A stretch of DNA of 64,000 bases from CAYWMD01 sp964458575 (GTDB taxonomy: Bacteria > Verrucomicrobiota > Verrucomicrobiia > Limisphaerales > JADLHS01). The notes under the pieces are model-generated. The model was not told where the DNA came from. It worked only from the letters and a program-made list of their open reading frames with translations, and did no database searches. The stretch's first letter is position 1. Each line of letters begins with the position of its first letter. A program made the position numbers and the translations under genes. The stretch spans positions 92,649 to 156,648 of the forward strand of contig CAYWMD010000009.1 in assembly GCA_964458575.1 (NCBI GenBank), written 5' to 3'. Of this stretch, positions 43,677 to 51,052 are shown one piece after another.

Positions 43677-44120
43677 CTAGGAGACCACAGACAACTGACC
43701 ACGAGACCAGAGACCGAGGACCAGGAGGCTGGTGATTGACGCCACTACCTTGCTGAATTTACCTGATTCCTTTTCAACTGCTTTGATCAAACCGTGCAGG
43801 CAGGCGAAGGTTTGTTTGGTCTGCCCGATCAGCGCGTCAGCTTCCTCCACGCTCAGATAACCGAGCCGCCGGGAAAGATGGGTGAAATATTGAGTCTCGG
43901 AGAGCGATCCGCGCGCGATGTACAAGAAGTGAAGATAGTCCTTCTTGCTCTCACGAGATGAACCTTCGACGATGTTCGCCGGCACCGAATACGATGCCCG
44001 GCGCAACTGACTGGTCAGCCCGTAAATCTCCTCTCTGGGAAAGGACCGCGTGCGTTCGTAAACTGCGACAGTCAAATCGTCGGCCAACTTCCACGCCTCA
44101 ATTCTTGTGTAATCTCTCAT
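43677..44120 (-). CDS. Four-helix bundle protein (S23/IVP-like)
   Basis: This 147-residue protein belongs to the four-helix bundle family related to 23S rRNA intervening-sequence proteins. RIEAWKLADDLTVAVYERTR, FPREEIYGLTSQLRRASYSV, PANIVEGSSRESKKDYLHFL and ARGSLSETQYFTHLSRRLGY are characteristic. The function of stand-alone members is unknown; they occur next to polysaccharide genes in several phyla. Start ATG 44120; the longer open frame upstream is the out-of-frame permease gene. The last 20 residues (SITSLLVLGLWSRGQLSVVS) are encoded by gaccacga-type repeat DNA. Confidence 0.88.
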   Translation of the reverse strand: MRDYTRIEAWKLADDLTVAVYERTRSFPREEIYGLTSQLRRASYSVPANIVEGSSRESKKDYLHFLYIARGSLSETQYFTHLSRRLGYLSVEEADALIGQTKQTFACLHGLIKAVEKESGKFSKVVASITSLLVLGLWSRGQLSVVS

Positions 44121-44182
44121 GGTCTGTGGTCTCGTGGTCTTGTGGTCTCGTTGTCTGTGGTCTTGTGCTCGCGCCTCCGGCG

Positions 44183-45064
44183 CTACACCGTATCCATAAA
44201 CGTCCGCTCGACGTGGTTGAAGAGCACGATGCCGAGGCCCAGAATCAAGGCGATGATGCCGGCGCTCACCGCCAAGTAACCAAGGTTGAACAGGCCCTCG
44301 CCCAGAAACGCGTAACGGAAGGCTTCGATGATCGGCGCCATGGGGTTCAAGATGACCATCCAACGTGCGGAGTTGGGAAACATCGACAGGGGGTAAATGA
44401 CGGGCGTGGCGTACATGGCCAATTGCACGCCGAACGTGACCAGAACCTGGAGGTCGCGGTATTTGGTGGTGAGCGCAGAAACGATAATCCCGCAGCCGAG
44501 TCCCAAGGCGGCCATCATGGCCAAGAGCAAAGGGGTAAGGGCAATGGCCCAGTTGGGGTGGATCGCCGCGCCCTTCATCCAAAAGAACAGCAGGAATCCC
44601 AGGAACAAGGCGAACTGGATGGCGAATTTGATCAGATTGGAGATGACCACGGAGATCGGAACGCAGAGCCGGGGGAAATAGACTTTGCCAAAGATACCGG
44701 CGTTTTGAATGAAGGTGGTGGAGGTGCGGTTGAGGCACTCGGCAAAATAGGTCCAGGCCGTCACTCCGGCCATGTAAAACAGCATCGGCGGCACGCCATC
44801 GGTGGGGAGTTTGGCGATGCGTCCGAAGATCAGCGTGAAAAGCAAGGTGGTGAACAGTGGCTGGAGCAGATGCCAGAGCGGCCCAAGTATTGTCTGTTTG
44901 TATTGCGCCACGAAATCGCGCCAGACGAAAAGCATGGTGAGGTCGCGATAGCGCCAGAGGTCGACCAGGTGCAGATCAAACCAACCAGTCGTGGGACGGA
45001 TGATCAGATCCCATTCTGCCGGCGATTTCTGGCTGCTGGATGCTGAATCAGAAACTGTGTTCAC
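44183..45064 (-). CDS. Polysaccharide ABC exporter permease (Wzm-like)
   Basis: This 293-residue ABC-2 type permease has about six membrane segments (for example LLFTLIFGRIAKLPTDGVPP flanks one, and AIQFALFLGFLLFFWMKG is a second). RDFVAQYKQTILGPLWHLLQ is the typical N-terminal ABC-2 polysaccharide exporter motif. It pairs with the Wzt-like ATPase to export the glycan. The start is a GTG at 45064 with a good ribosome site (AAGGAGAA) 6-8 bases upstream. The C-terminal ends (NHVERTFMDTV) fit this family, and the neighbour order permease - IVP - ATPase supports one operon. Confidence 0.94.
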   Translation of the reverse strand: MNTVSDSASSSQKSPAEWDLIIRPTTGWFDLHLVDLWRYRDLTMLFVWRDFVAQYKQTILGPLWHLLQPLFTTLLFTLIFGRIAKLPTDGVPPMLFYMAGVTAWTYFAECLNRTSTTFIQNAGIFGKVYFPRLCVPISVVISNLIKFAIQFALFLGFLLFFWMKGAAIHPNWAIALTPLLLAMMAALGLGCGIIVSALTTKYRDLQVLVTFGVQLAMYATPVIYPLSMFPNSARWMVILNPMAPIIEAFRYAFLGEGLFNLGYLAVSAGIIALILGLGIVLFNHVERTFMDTV

Positions 45065-45098
45065 GGAACTTCTCCTTCGGTTGGCTCTGCTCCTTGTC

Positions 45099-45905
45099 TC
45101 AGTAATTCCAGTGGTAGAAAATGTCCTTTACGACCTCGTTTTGAAAGGCGATCAGGCCGTCTTCGTGTTGCCACCAGTTGGTGGCGTTATAGCGCGGCAG
45201 GGTGATGGCGAGCAGGTGGACTTCGCACGGAGTGCGAGACAACGGACCACTGACCACGGACGACGGACGATTAGAGGACGGAGGCGATTCCAACGCGGAG
45301 TGCGGAGTGCGAAGCGCGGAATCGGAGACCGGGGCGCGCAACGCTTTGCGGAAGATCCAGCGGGCGCGACGCGTGTGGAAGATGTCCGTGGGGATGATAA
45401 CCGAGCCGGCATGATTTTGTTCGACCCATGCGCGCACGGCCAGGGCTTCGTCGCGGGTGCTGGTGACGTTGGTACCGATCATTTCGATGGCGCTTTCGGG
45501 AACGCCGAGTTGCAAAAGGACTTTTCGGGCGGTCACAAATTCAGGCACGGTGAGGCCTAATTCCGCCGTGGGAGGCAGTTCGGGCTGCGCAATCAGTATC
45601 TTCGGTGCGAGGCCATTGGTGTAGAGGCGCGCGGCTTCGAAGGGGCGGTATTCTAGGCCGCCGCCCAGCACGACGATAGCATCGGCTTTCTGCGGTTGGT
45701 CGTTGATGATCCAGGCGTGGGCGAGGCCGGTGAGGAGGGGGGAGCGGAAGACGTAGCCGAGAGCAAAGAGCAGGGAGCAGAGAGCGAGGAGCCAGAGGCA
45801 ACGGCGGATCAAACGCGGAATGCGGAGTGCGGAACGCGGAGAGCTGCCCTCCGGCTGATCGCCTACGGGTCGCAGAGAAGGGCTGTTTTGTGTGGGGGCA
45901 GGCAT
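45099..45905 (-). CDS. YdcF/DUF218-type membrane protein with repeat insert
   Basis: This 268-residue protein has a transmembrane helix at about 36-55 and a DUF218 domain from about 72: ADAIVVLGGGLEYRPFEAAR, PKILIAQPELPP and TSTRDEALAVRAWVEQNHAG. YdcF-like proteins are envelope-associated and may act on polysaccharide or peptidoglycan lipid precursors; the reaction is unknown. Residues 191-226 (DSALRTPHSALESPPSS and on) are low-complexity and are encoded by gcggagtg and accacgga repeats, while the domain resumes after them (VHLLAITLPRYNATNWWQHE). The first 30 residues are also unusual and may be repeat-derived. Confidence 0.85.
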   Translation of the reverse strand: MPAPTQNSPSLRPVGDQPEGSSPRSALRIPRLIRRCLWLLALCSLLFALGYVFRSPLLTGLAHAWIINDQPQKADAIVVLGGGLEYRPFEAARLYTNGLAPKILIAQPELPPTAELGLTVPEFVTARKVLLQLGVPESAIEMIGTNVTSTRDEALAVRAWVEQNHAGSVIIPTDIFHTRRARWIFRKALRAPVSDSALRTPHSALESPPSSNRPSSVVSGPLSRTPCEVHLLAITLPRYNATNWWQHEDGLIAFQNEVVKDIFYHWNY

Positions 45906-46012
45906 CGCTCTTAATTTAAAACCTGAAATTCTGAAAAGCTGAAACGCTGAAAAGCTGAAATTGGATTAAGATTACGATCAGGATTAAGACGGTGGACGGA
46001 GGACGGAAACCT

Positions 46013-46055
46013 GCCCGGTGAAGTAGCGGGACTGAATCCACTTCACGGGCCAAGG
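46013..46055. repeat. Bulged hairpin repeat, short form
   Basis: Arms GCCCGGTGAAG and CTTCACGGGC with a loop of about 16 bases (tagcgggactgaatcca); an extra G is bulged in the left arm. A following aaggaaagcgga motif is shared by the neighbouring copies. Confidence 0.75.
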
Positions 46056-46068
46056 AAAGCGGAAACTT

Positions 46069-46110
46069 GCCCGTTGAAGTAGCGGGACTGAATGCACTTC
46101 ACGGGCCAAG
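46069..46110. repeat. Bulged hairpin repeat, short form
   Basis: Left arm GCCCGTTGAAG (one change from its neighbours) and right arm CTTCACGGGCC, followed by the shared aaggaaagcgga flank. Confidence 0.72.
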
Positions 46111-46241
46111 GAAAGCGGAACATTGAACATCCAACATCCATTCAAGGCTAAAGGCTAAAGGCTGAAGGCTAAAATTGATTTACCACGAAAGACACGAAAG
46201 ACACGAAATACTTGAGGGCTGAGACCGGAAACTGGAGACCT

Positions 46242-46285
46242 GCCCGGTGAAGTAGCGGGACTGAATGCACTTCACGGGCCAAGGA
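46242..46285. repeat. Bulged hairpin repeat, short form
   Basis: Same arms and loop as the copy at 46809. Flanked on the left by ggagacct-type heptamers and on the right by aaggaaagcgga. Confidence 0.75.
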
Positions 46286-46385
46286 AAGCGGAAACTTGAA
46301 ACCTGAAAAGCTGAAAAGCTGAAATTGGATTAAGATTACGATCAGGATAAGGAGCGGGAAGAAAGGAACAGGGGCCAAATCCAAG

Positions 46386-46697
46386 TCATGCAGCCGTCGG
46401 TTGGGTGGAAGCCGCGCGCCAGCGGGCGGCCATCTCGCGCCATGCCCGCTCATGCTCGGGCCAATCGTGCAGAATGGAAGGATCGAAATCCGCGCCGTTC
46501 TGCCAAACCAGCGTCTTGAAGTCGGGATCCAAGCGGACCGTCCGAAACAGCGCTGGGTCGCGCAACGGGCCATAGAGTTCGCCCCAGAGAATCGGTTCGA
46601 AGTCAATGAGGCGCTCCAAGCCATCGTCGAAACGAATCTGCAGGCGGTAGCCCCCGGCCAGTTCGAATGCAACCAGATGATAAAGCGGATGCGTCAT
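46386..46697 (-). CDS. DUF2442 domain protein
   Basis: This 103-residue protein matches the DUF2442 family: HLVAFELAGGYRLQIRFDDG followed by ERLIDFEPILWGELYGPLRD, then FRTVRLDPDFKTLVWQNGAD, the conserved core of the family. The function is unknown; members often accompany toxin-antitoxin-like genes, and a neighbouring DUF4160 partner is common. None is visible here. ATG at 46697 is clear. The gene sits alone between two repeat fields on the same strand as the locus, with a short Ala/Thr-rich tail. Confidence 0.83.
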   Translation of the reverse strand: MTHPLYHLVAFELAGGYRLQIRFDDGLERLIDFEPILWGELYGPLRDPALFRTVRLDPDFKTLVWQNGADFDPSILHDWPEHERAWREMAARWRAASTQPTAA

Positions 46698-46735
46698 GAG
46701 AGCAATTTAGCGGAGTGGTTCGATGGATGCAACCC

Positions 46736-46776
46736 TGCCCCAGTGAAGTAGGCGGAGCCACTTCACGGGGCAAGGA
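46736..46776. repeat. Bulged hairpin repeat with compensatory arms
   Basis: Arms GCCCCAGTGAAG and CTTCACGGGGC. Relative to other copies both arms gained a G:C pair, and the bulged base is A instead of G, while the stem is preserved. The loop is shorter (taggcggagcca). Confidence 0.72.
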
Positions 46777-46808
46777 CGGAAATCACCGAACCTTGAAACT
46801 TGAAACCT

Positions 46809-46850
46809 GCCCGGTGAAGTAGCGGGACTGAATGCACTTCACGGGCCAAG
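46809..46850. repeat. Bulged hairpin repeat, short form
   Basis: Arms GCCCGGTGAAG and CTTCACGGGCC with loop tagcgggactgaatgca. It is preceded by ttgaaacctg and followed by aaggaaagcgga, as in the copies at 46 kb. Confidence 0.75.
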
Positions 46851-47228
46851 GAAAGCGGAAACTTGAAACCTGAAACCTGAACATAGGACAAAAGGGACGG
46901 AAAGGACGGCGAAGCAAACATCCAACATCGAACAACCAACATCCAACAACCAAGGCTGGAAACTGAGCAAACAAGCCTGAAGGCTAAAATTGATTTACCA
47001 CGAAAGACACAAAAGACACGAAAGACACCAAAAACTTGAGACCTGAGACCGGAAACGTGACCAAAAACTAAAAAGCTGAAAAGCTGAAAAGCTGAAACTA
47101 TTCAACCGCAAAGCGCGAAGCGGACGGCGCAAAGGGCAAAAGCTGAAACCATGCAAACGCGGAGGGCGGAGCGCGGAGTGCGGAGCAAAGGCAAATGCTG
47201 AAATCCTGACATGCGGAAAGGCGAAGGT

Positions 47229-48287
47229 TCATTGGGCAGATTGTCTTTTTTTCCAGGCGGCGACGATTTCGTGGAGGGTTTGGTCCAGGGTTTTGGTGAT
47301 GTCCCATTTGGGATAGTGCGCGCGCATTTTGCGCAGGTCGCTGTAATAGCAGATGTGGTCGCCGATGCGGTTCTGGTCCACGTAGGTGTAAACCTGCGCC
47401 CGGCCAGTGAATTTTTCCGTGAGCTGGAAGGCTTCGAGGATGGAGCAGGAATTGGCCTTGCCGCCGCCGAGGTTGTAAACCTCACCGGGCCGTGGTGATT
47501 CGACAAACGCGGCCATGAAGCGGGCGACGTCGAGGGAGTGGATGTTGTCGCGGACTTGTTTGCCTTTGTAACCAAACACCTTGTATTCGCGGCCTTCGAG
47601 GTTGCATTTGACGAGGTAACTCAGGAAGCCGTGGAGTTCGACGCCGGTGTGGTTCGGACCGGTCAAACAACCGCCGCGCAGACAGCACGTGGGCAGGCCG
47701 AAGTAGCGGCCGTATTCCTGGACCATGATGTCGCCGGCGACCTTGGACGCGCCGAACAGGGAGTGTTTGGATTGGTCAATGGTGAAGGTTTCCGGGATGC
47801 CGTGTTCGTAGGCCGGGTCGGCGTAGTCCCAACGGGTCTCGAGTTCCTTGAGCGGGATGCGATTGGGGGCGTCGCCATAGACCTTGTTGGTGGACATGTG
47901 GATGAAGGGTGATTCGGGACAGGCCTGGCGGGCGGCTTCGAGGAGGTTCAAGGTGCCGACGGCGTTGGTATCGAAGTCGTCGAAGGGAATGGCGGCGGCG
48001 CGGTCGTGGCTGGGTTGGGCGGCGGTATGGACGATGACGGCGGGGCGGAGCGTCTGGAGCAGGGAGGCCACGCCGGCGCGGTCGCGAATGTCGAGTTCGT
48101 GATGGACGAAGCCGGGGAGTTGTTGTTGGAGGCGTTGCTGGTTCCAGCGGGTGTCGCCCTGCGGGCCGAAGAAGACGGCGCGCTGGTTGTTGTCCACGCC
48201 GTGGACGGTGTAGCCCAGTTCACGGGCGAACCAGGTGCAGACCTCCGAGCCGATGAGGCCGGAAGAGCCGGTGACGAGGAGTTTCAT
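47229..48287 (-). CDS. NAD-dependent epimerase/dehydratase (CDP-tyvelose epimerase-like)
   Basis: This 352-residue extended SDR starts MKLLVTGSSGLIGSEV with the NAD motif GSSGLIG (7-13). It contains PFIHMSTNKVYGDAPN, CLRGGCLTGPNHTGVELHGF and KQVRDNIHSLDVARFMA, matching the CDP-paratose/tyvelose 2-epimerase subgroup. The position of the catalytic Tyr is taken by Phe (SLFGASKVAGD), so the usual YxxxK is FxxxK. Either the reaction differs or another residue replaces the Tyr. It probably modifies a nucleotide sugar for the glycan. Confidence 0.85.
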   Translation of the reverse strand: MKLLVTGSSGLIGSEVCTWFARELGYTVHGVDNNQRAVFFGPQGDTRWNQQRLQQQLPGFVHHELDIRDRAGVASLLQTLRPAVIVHTAAQPSHDRAAAIPFDDFDTNAVGTLNLLEAARQACPESPFIHMSTNKVYGDAPNRIPLKELETRWDYADPAYEHGIPETFTIDQSKHSLFGASKVAGDIMVQEYGRYFGLPTCCLRGGCLTGPNHTGVELHGFLSYLVKCNLEGREYKVFGYKGKQVRDNIHSLDVARFMAAFVESPRPGEVYNLGGGKANSCSILEAFQLTEKFTGRAQVYTYVDQNRIGDHICYYSDLRKMRAHYPKWDITKTLDQTLHEIVAAWKKRQSAQ

Positions 48288-48299
48288 GGAGAATTGAGA

Positions 48300-48370
48300 C
48301 CGGAAACTTGAAACGTGAGACCTGAAACGTGAGACCTGAAACGTGAGACCTGAAACGTGAGACGCGAAAA
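48300..48370. repeat. Sixteen-base tandem array
   Basis: About four copies of a cctgaaacgtgaga-type 16-mer with small variations lie between the epimerase start and the four-helix-bundle gene. It belongs to the tgaaacc/gagacct family seen elsewhere. Confidence 0.7.
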
Positions 48371-48387
48371 CTGAAAGCTGAGAACCG

Positions 48388-48756
48388 CTATTCTTCCGAG
48401 CGCTTCTTAGTGTGCTTGGACATGGTAACGAAGATGGAAATCAGTTCGTTGGCTTCAGTCCAAATCGGTTGGATGTCTGTGGCAGGGACACTACAATCAT
48501 CCTGTAAAAGTTCGAGCCAGAGCTGGGTTTCGTCCGCTTCCTGGGCGCATTGGTCAATTTTAGAAACAAATTCGGCCGCAGACCGAGCTCTCGACGCCTC
48601 GCGATAGTTGGCCGCGACCGAAGTGCCCGCGCGCAGCAGTTGATTTCCCAAGATGCGCACTTCGTCGCGGCGTTTGTCCAGCTTGATATAAAAACGCACT
48701 ACAACGCCGGCAAATTCCTTCGTCCTACGCCTGAGTGCCTTTTTTCGTTCGTCCAT
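48388..48756 (-). CDS. Four-helix bundle protein (S23/IVP-like)
   Basis: This 122-residue second member of the four-helix bundle family has NQLLRAGTSVAANYREASRA, RSAAEFVSKIDQCAQEADET and LWLELLQDD, the conserved helices. It differs clearly from the copy at 43677-44120, so it is not a recent duplicate. Start ATG 48756 is unambiguous. It lies 12 bases after the polymerase-like gene, suggesting co-transcription. Two such genes in one glycan locus is unusual. Confidence 0.9.
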   Translation of the reverse strand: MDERKKALRRRTKEFAGVVVRFYIKLDKRRDEVRILGNQLLRAGTSVAANYREASRARSAAEFVSKIDQCAQEADETQLWLELLQDDCSVPATDIQPIWTEANELISIFVTMSKHTKKRSEE

Positions 48757-48768
48757 GTTCTTGGGACA

Positions 48769-50550
48769 TCAGCGCCAGTTTTCCAAGGGTTGGCGCGAGG
48801 TTAGGGTTGTGAGAATGGCGCAGAGGAGCAGGAACAAAAAGAGGATGGAATACATTTGCAACGGGAAATCCCAGCGCGCGTGCAGGAGACAGCCGCCGAG
48901 CGCCAGCCAGAGGAGCATGACGAATGGGCTGTTCACCGGTATGCCGCCCGGGGCAAACCATCGCGCCAGAACGAGCAGGAAGGCCAGGCCAATGAGAGCG
49001 CTGCCCACCCGACCGAAGGTAATGCGGGTTTCCAACCAGTCGTTGTGCAGTTGGGCGGGCCAGTATTCGTCCTGCGACGTGCGGTACATTTGAAAGATCG
49101 GTTCGAAGGTGCCAGGGCCCGTGCCAAGCCACCGGTAATCCTTTGCGATTTGCCGCGCCGTCACATTCATGGATTCGCGGCCGGCAAAGCCGCTTTCAAC
49201 TTCGGTCATTCGCGCGCTCAGTTTGTCCCAACTCGGGCCCAGACCCACGGCGAGCGCCGCCCCAAAGAAGAGGATCGCGCCAAACTTGACGATCGGATGG
49301 CGGCGGCGCAGGCCGAACAGGAGAATGGCGGCCGCGCCCACGAGACCGGCCAGCGCGACGAGCGCTCCGCCGCGGCTCACGGAGAAGATGGCACCGGTTG
49401 CCATCACGATCACGCAGGGGAGGAGAAGATGGCGAGCCCGGCTGGAGGACGGAGATCGGAGATCGGAGACCGGAGGGGCGGAACATTGAACATCCAACAT
49501 CGAACATTCAACATCCAATGAAGGAGTGGGGGAAGGCGGATGGGAGACCTGAGACCTGAGGTCTGAGTCTGGAGTCTGGAGTCTGGAGTCTGGAGTCCTG
49601 AGATCCGAAACCGGAGACTGGCGACCGGAGACTGGAGACGTGAGAGCGGAGGACGAGGAGCGGCGGGCGGCGCGGTGCAGGGTCCACCAGAGGCCGAGGG
49701 TGGCGGGCCAGACGAGGTTGAGGTATTGCGCGCCGTTGGAGCGATAGGCGTAAGGGCCGAACTGGGAAATGGCCTCGCGGTTTATGCGGGTGGGCATGAA
49801 CCACAGGAGTTTGTTGGTGCCGGAAAGGCGCTGGCAGATGCCTTCCACGGCCAAGAGCGCGCCGTTGATGCTCAAAATCCAGAGCAGTTGGCGGAGGCGT
49901 TGGGGGAGATTCTGAAACGTTGAAATCTGAAATCTGAAACCTGAAACCTGAGACGACGGACCAGGGACAACGGACGAGGGACCAGGAGAAGCGGGCAGCG
50001 AAGAATTGGGGGCCGCGTGCGCAGAGCGGAGGGAGCGGGCTTCGTCGGCGGAGCAGCCGAGCAGCCAGTCGCGCAAGGCCCAGAAGGACAGGGCCAAGGC
50101 CAGGTAGTTCCAGAAGGCGTCCCAGGTTTTATTGCCGGCATAGCTGTGCGGCAGCCATGGGATGAAATCCCGGTAGGCGAAGCTTCCCTGAAGTCGTTGG
50201 TACGTGGCGCGGGCGTTCACGGCGCTGGCCAGGCAATAGCCCAGGATCAGCACCGTCAAGAGAGCCAGCGCAGCGGTCACAATTCCCGCCGATCGCGATT
50301 TTGTCGTGGCCGAGCCCGCCAAGGCAAGATCCCCCCAGCGGGCGGGCCGGTAACCGTGACGGAAGCGGATGTAGAGTTTGGCCAACAGGAGGAGGCCGAG
50401 CGAATAGCCACAGGCGTTCATCACCCAGATGGACCAAGGCAAGGTGGTGCCAAAGGCCCAGGGGCTGAAAACGACCATGAGGTAAATCAGGATGCCGCTG
50501 AACCCATCAGCGAACTGGTAGAACCGGAGGCGGCGGAGGGTGAGGGGCAT
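48769..50550 (-). CDS. O-antigen ligase/polymerase-like membrane protein with repeat inserts
   Basis: This 593-residue multi-spanning protein of the O-antigen ligase (Wzy_C/WaaL-like) superfamily has about ten membrane helices. A periplasmic loop includes GTGPGTFEPIFQMYRTSQDE and PAQLHNDWLETRITFGRVGS, where the HNDWLE segment matches the conserved His/Asn region of the family. Two non-conserved blocks at about 174-213 and 298-370 are Ser/Pro-rich and are encoded by the repeat families of the intergenic DNA. Its role would be to polymerise or ligate the glycan in the periplasm. Confidence 0.88.
   Translation of the reverse strand: MPLTLRRLRFYQFADGFSGILIYLMVVFSPWAFGTTLPWSIWVMNACGYSLGLLLLAKLYIRFRHGYRPARWGDLALAGSATTKSRSAGIVTAALALLTVLILGYCLASAVNARATYQRLQGSFAYRDFIPWLPHSYAGNKTWDAFWNYLALALSFWALRDWLLGCSADEARSLRSAHAAPNSSLPASPGPSSVVPGPSSQVSGFRFQISTFQNLPQRLRQLLWILSINGALLAVEGICQRLSGTNKLLWFMPTRINREAISQFGPYAYRSNGAQYLNLVWPATLGLWWTLHRAARRSSSSALTSPVSGRQSPVSDLRTPDSRLQTPDSDLRSQVSHPPSPTPSLDVECSMLDVQCSAPPVSDLRSPSSSRARHLLLPCVIVMATGAIFSVSRGGALVALAGLVGAAAILLFGLRRRHPIVKFGAILFFGAALAVGLGPSWDKLSARMTEVESGFAGRESMNVTARQIAKDYRWLGTGPGTFEPIFQMYRTSQDEYWPAQLHNDWLETRITFGRVGSALIGLAFLLVLARWFAPGGIPVNSPFVMLLWLALGGCLLHARWDFPLQMYSILFLFLLLCAILTTLTSRQPLENWR
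49441..50031. repeat. Two repeat inserts within the Wzy-like gene
   Basis: Insert A (about 49912-50031) includes tgaaacc/tgaaatc heptamers and ggaccag units. Insert B (about 49441-49659) includes gtctggag octamers repeated five times (about 49560-49600), gaacatcc-type heptamers (about 49485-49518) and ggagaccg units. Both are in frame and lie between membrane helices. Confidence 0.72.
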
Positions 50551-50705
50551 GAGGGACTAAAAGGGCAAACGCTGAAATGCTGAAAACTGAAAGGCTGAAA
50601 TCGGATTAAGATTACGATTAAGAGTAAGACGGAGGACGGAGGTCAGATACGATTAACCACGAAATACGCGAAATACACAAAAAGGTGACACGAGACGACG
50701 GACCA

Positions 50706-50774
50706 GCCCAGTGAAGCAGCCCGGTGGAATACAGAATTGATTCCACGGGCCAAGGCAGACTTCACGGGCCAAGG
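50706..50774. repeat. Bulged hairpin repeat, long (nested) form
   Basis: Outer arms GCCCAGTGAAG and CTTCACGGGCC enclose an inner hairpin with arms GCCCGGTGGAAT and ATTCCACGGGCC. Both stems keep the same single-base bulge, so one element seems to have inserted or duplicated inside another. Confidence 0.78.
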
Positions 50775-50983
50775 ACGATGGACTCAAAGATAAAAGGGGC
50801 AGAGCGCAACGCGGGAAGCGCGGAGTGGGGAGTGCGTGACCGCCAAAATCTGAAATCTGAAAAGCTGACATGCTGAAATCGGATTAAGATTACGATTAAG
50901 AGTAAGACGGAGGACGGAGGTCAGATACGATTAACCACGAAATACGCGAAATACACAAAAAGGTGACACGAGACGACGGACCA

Positions 50984-51052
50984 GCCCAGTGAAGCAGCCC
51001 GGTGGAATACAGAATTGATTCCACGGGCCAAGGCAGACTTCACGGGCCAAGG
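50984..51052. repeat. Bulged hairpin repeat, long form (tandem copy)
   Basis: Identical to the element at 50706-50774 because it lies in the second unit of the 278-bp tandem duplication. Confidence 0.78.

Larger units (their letters stand above)
45906..46385. repeat. Repeat field III
   Basis: No gene was seen. It holds gattaa-type hexamers (about 45963-45990 and 46325-46345), gctgaaa heptamers, three copies of the bulged hairpin element (listed separately), acgaaagac units (about 46183-46210) and a gaacatcc run (about 46120-46140). Confidence 0.75.
46698..47228. repeat. Repeat field IV
   Basis: No gene was seen. It contains two bulged hairpins (listed separately), gaacatcc/caacatcg heptamers (about 46917-46953), acgaaagac units (about 46997-47030), gctgaaa heptamers (about 47068-47098) and a gcggagtg/gcggagcg region (about 47160-47185). 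Confidence 0.75.

Noticed and set aside
43677..48756. Possible diversity-generating retroelement because four-helix-bundle (Avd-like) proteins are present
   Set aside because: No reverse transcriptase and no template/variable repeat pair with A-specific changes was seen.
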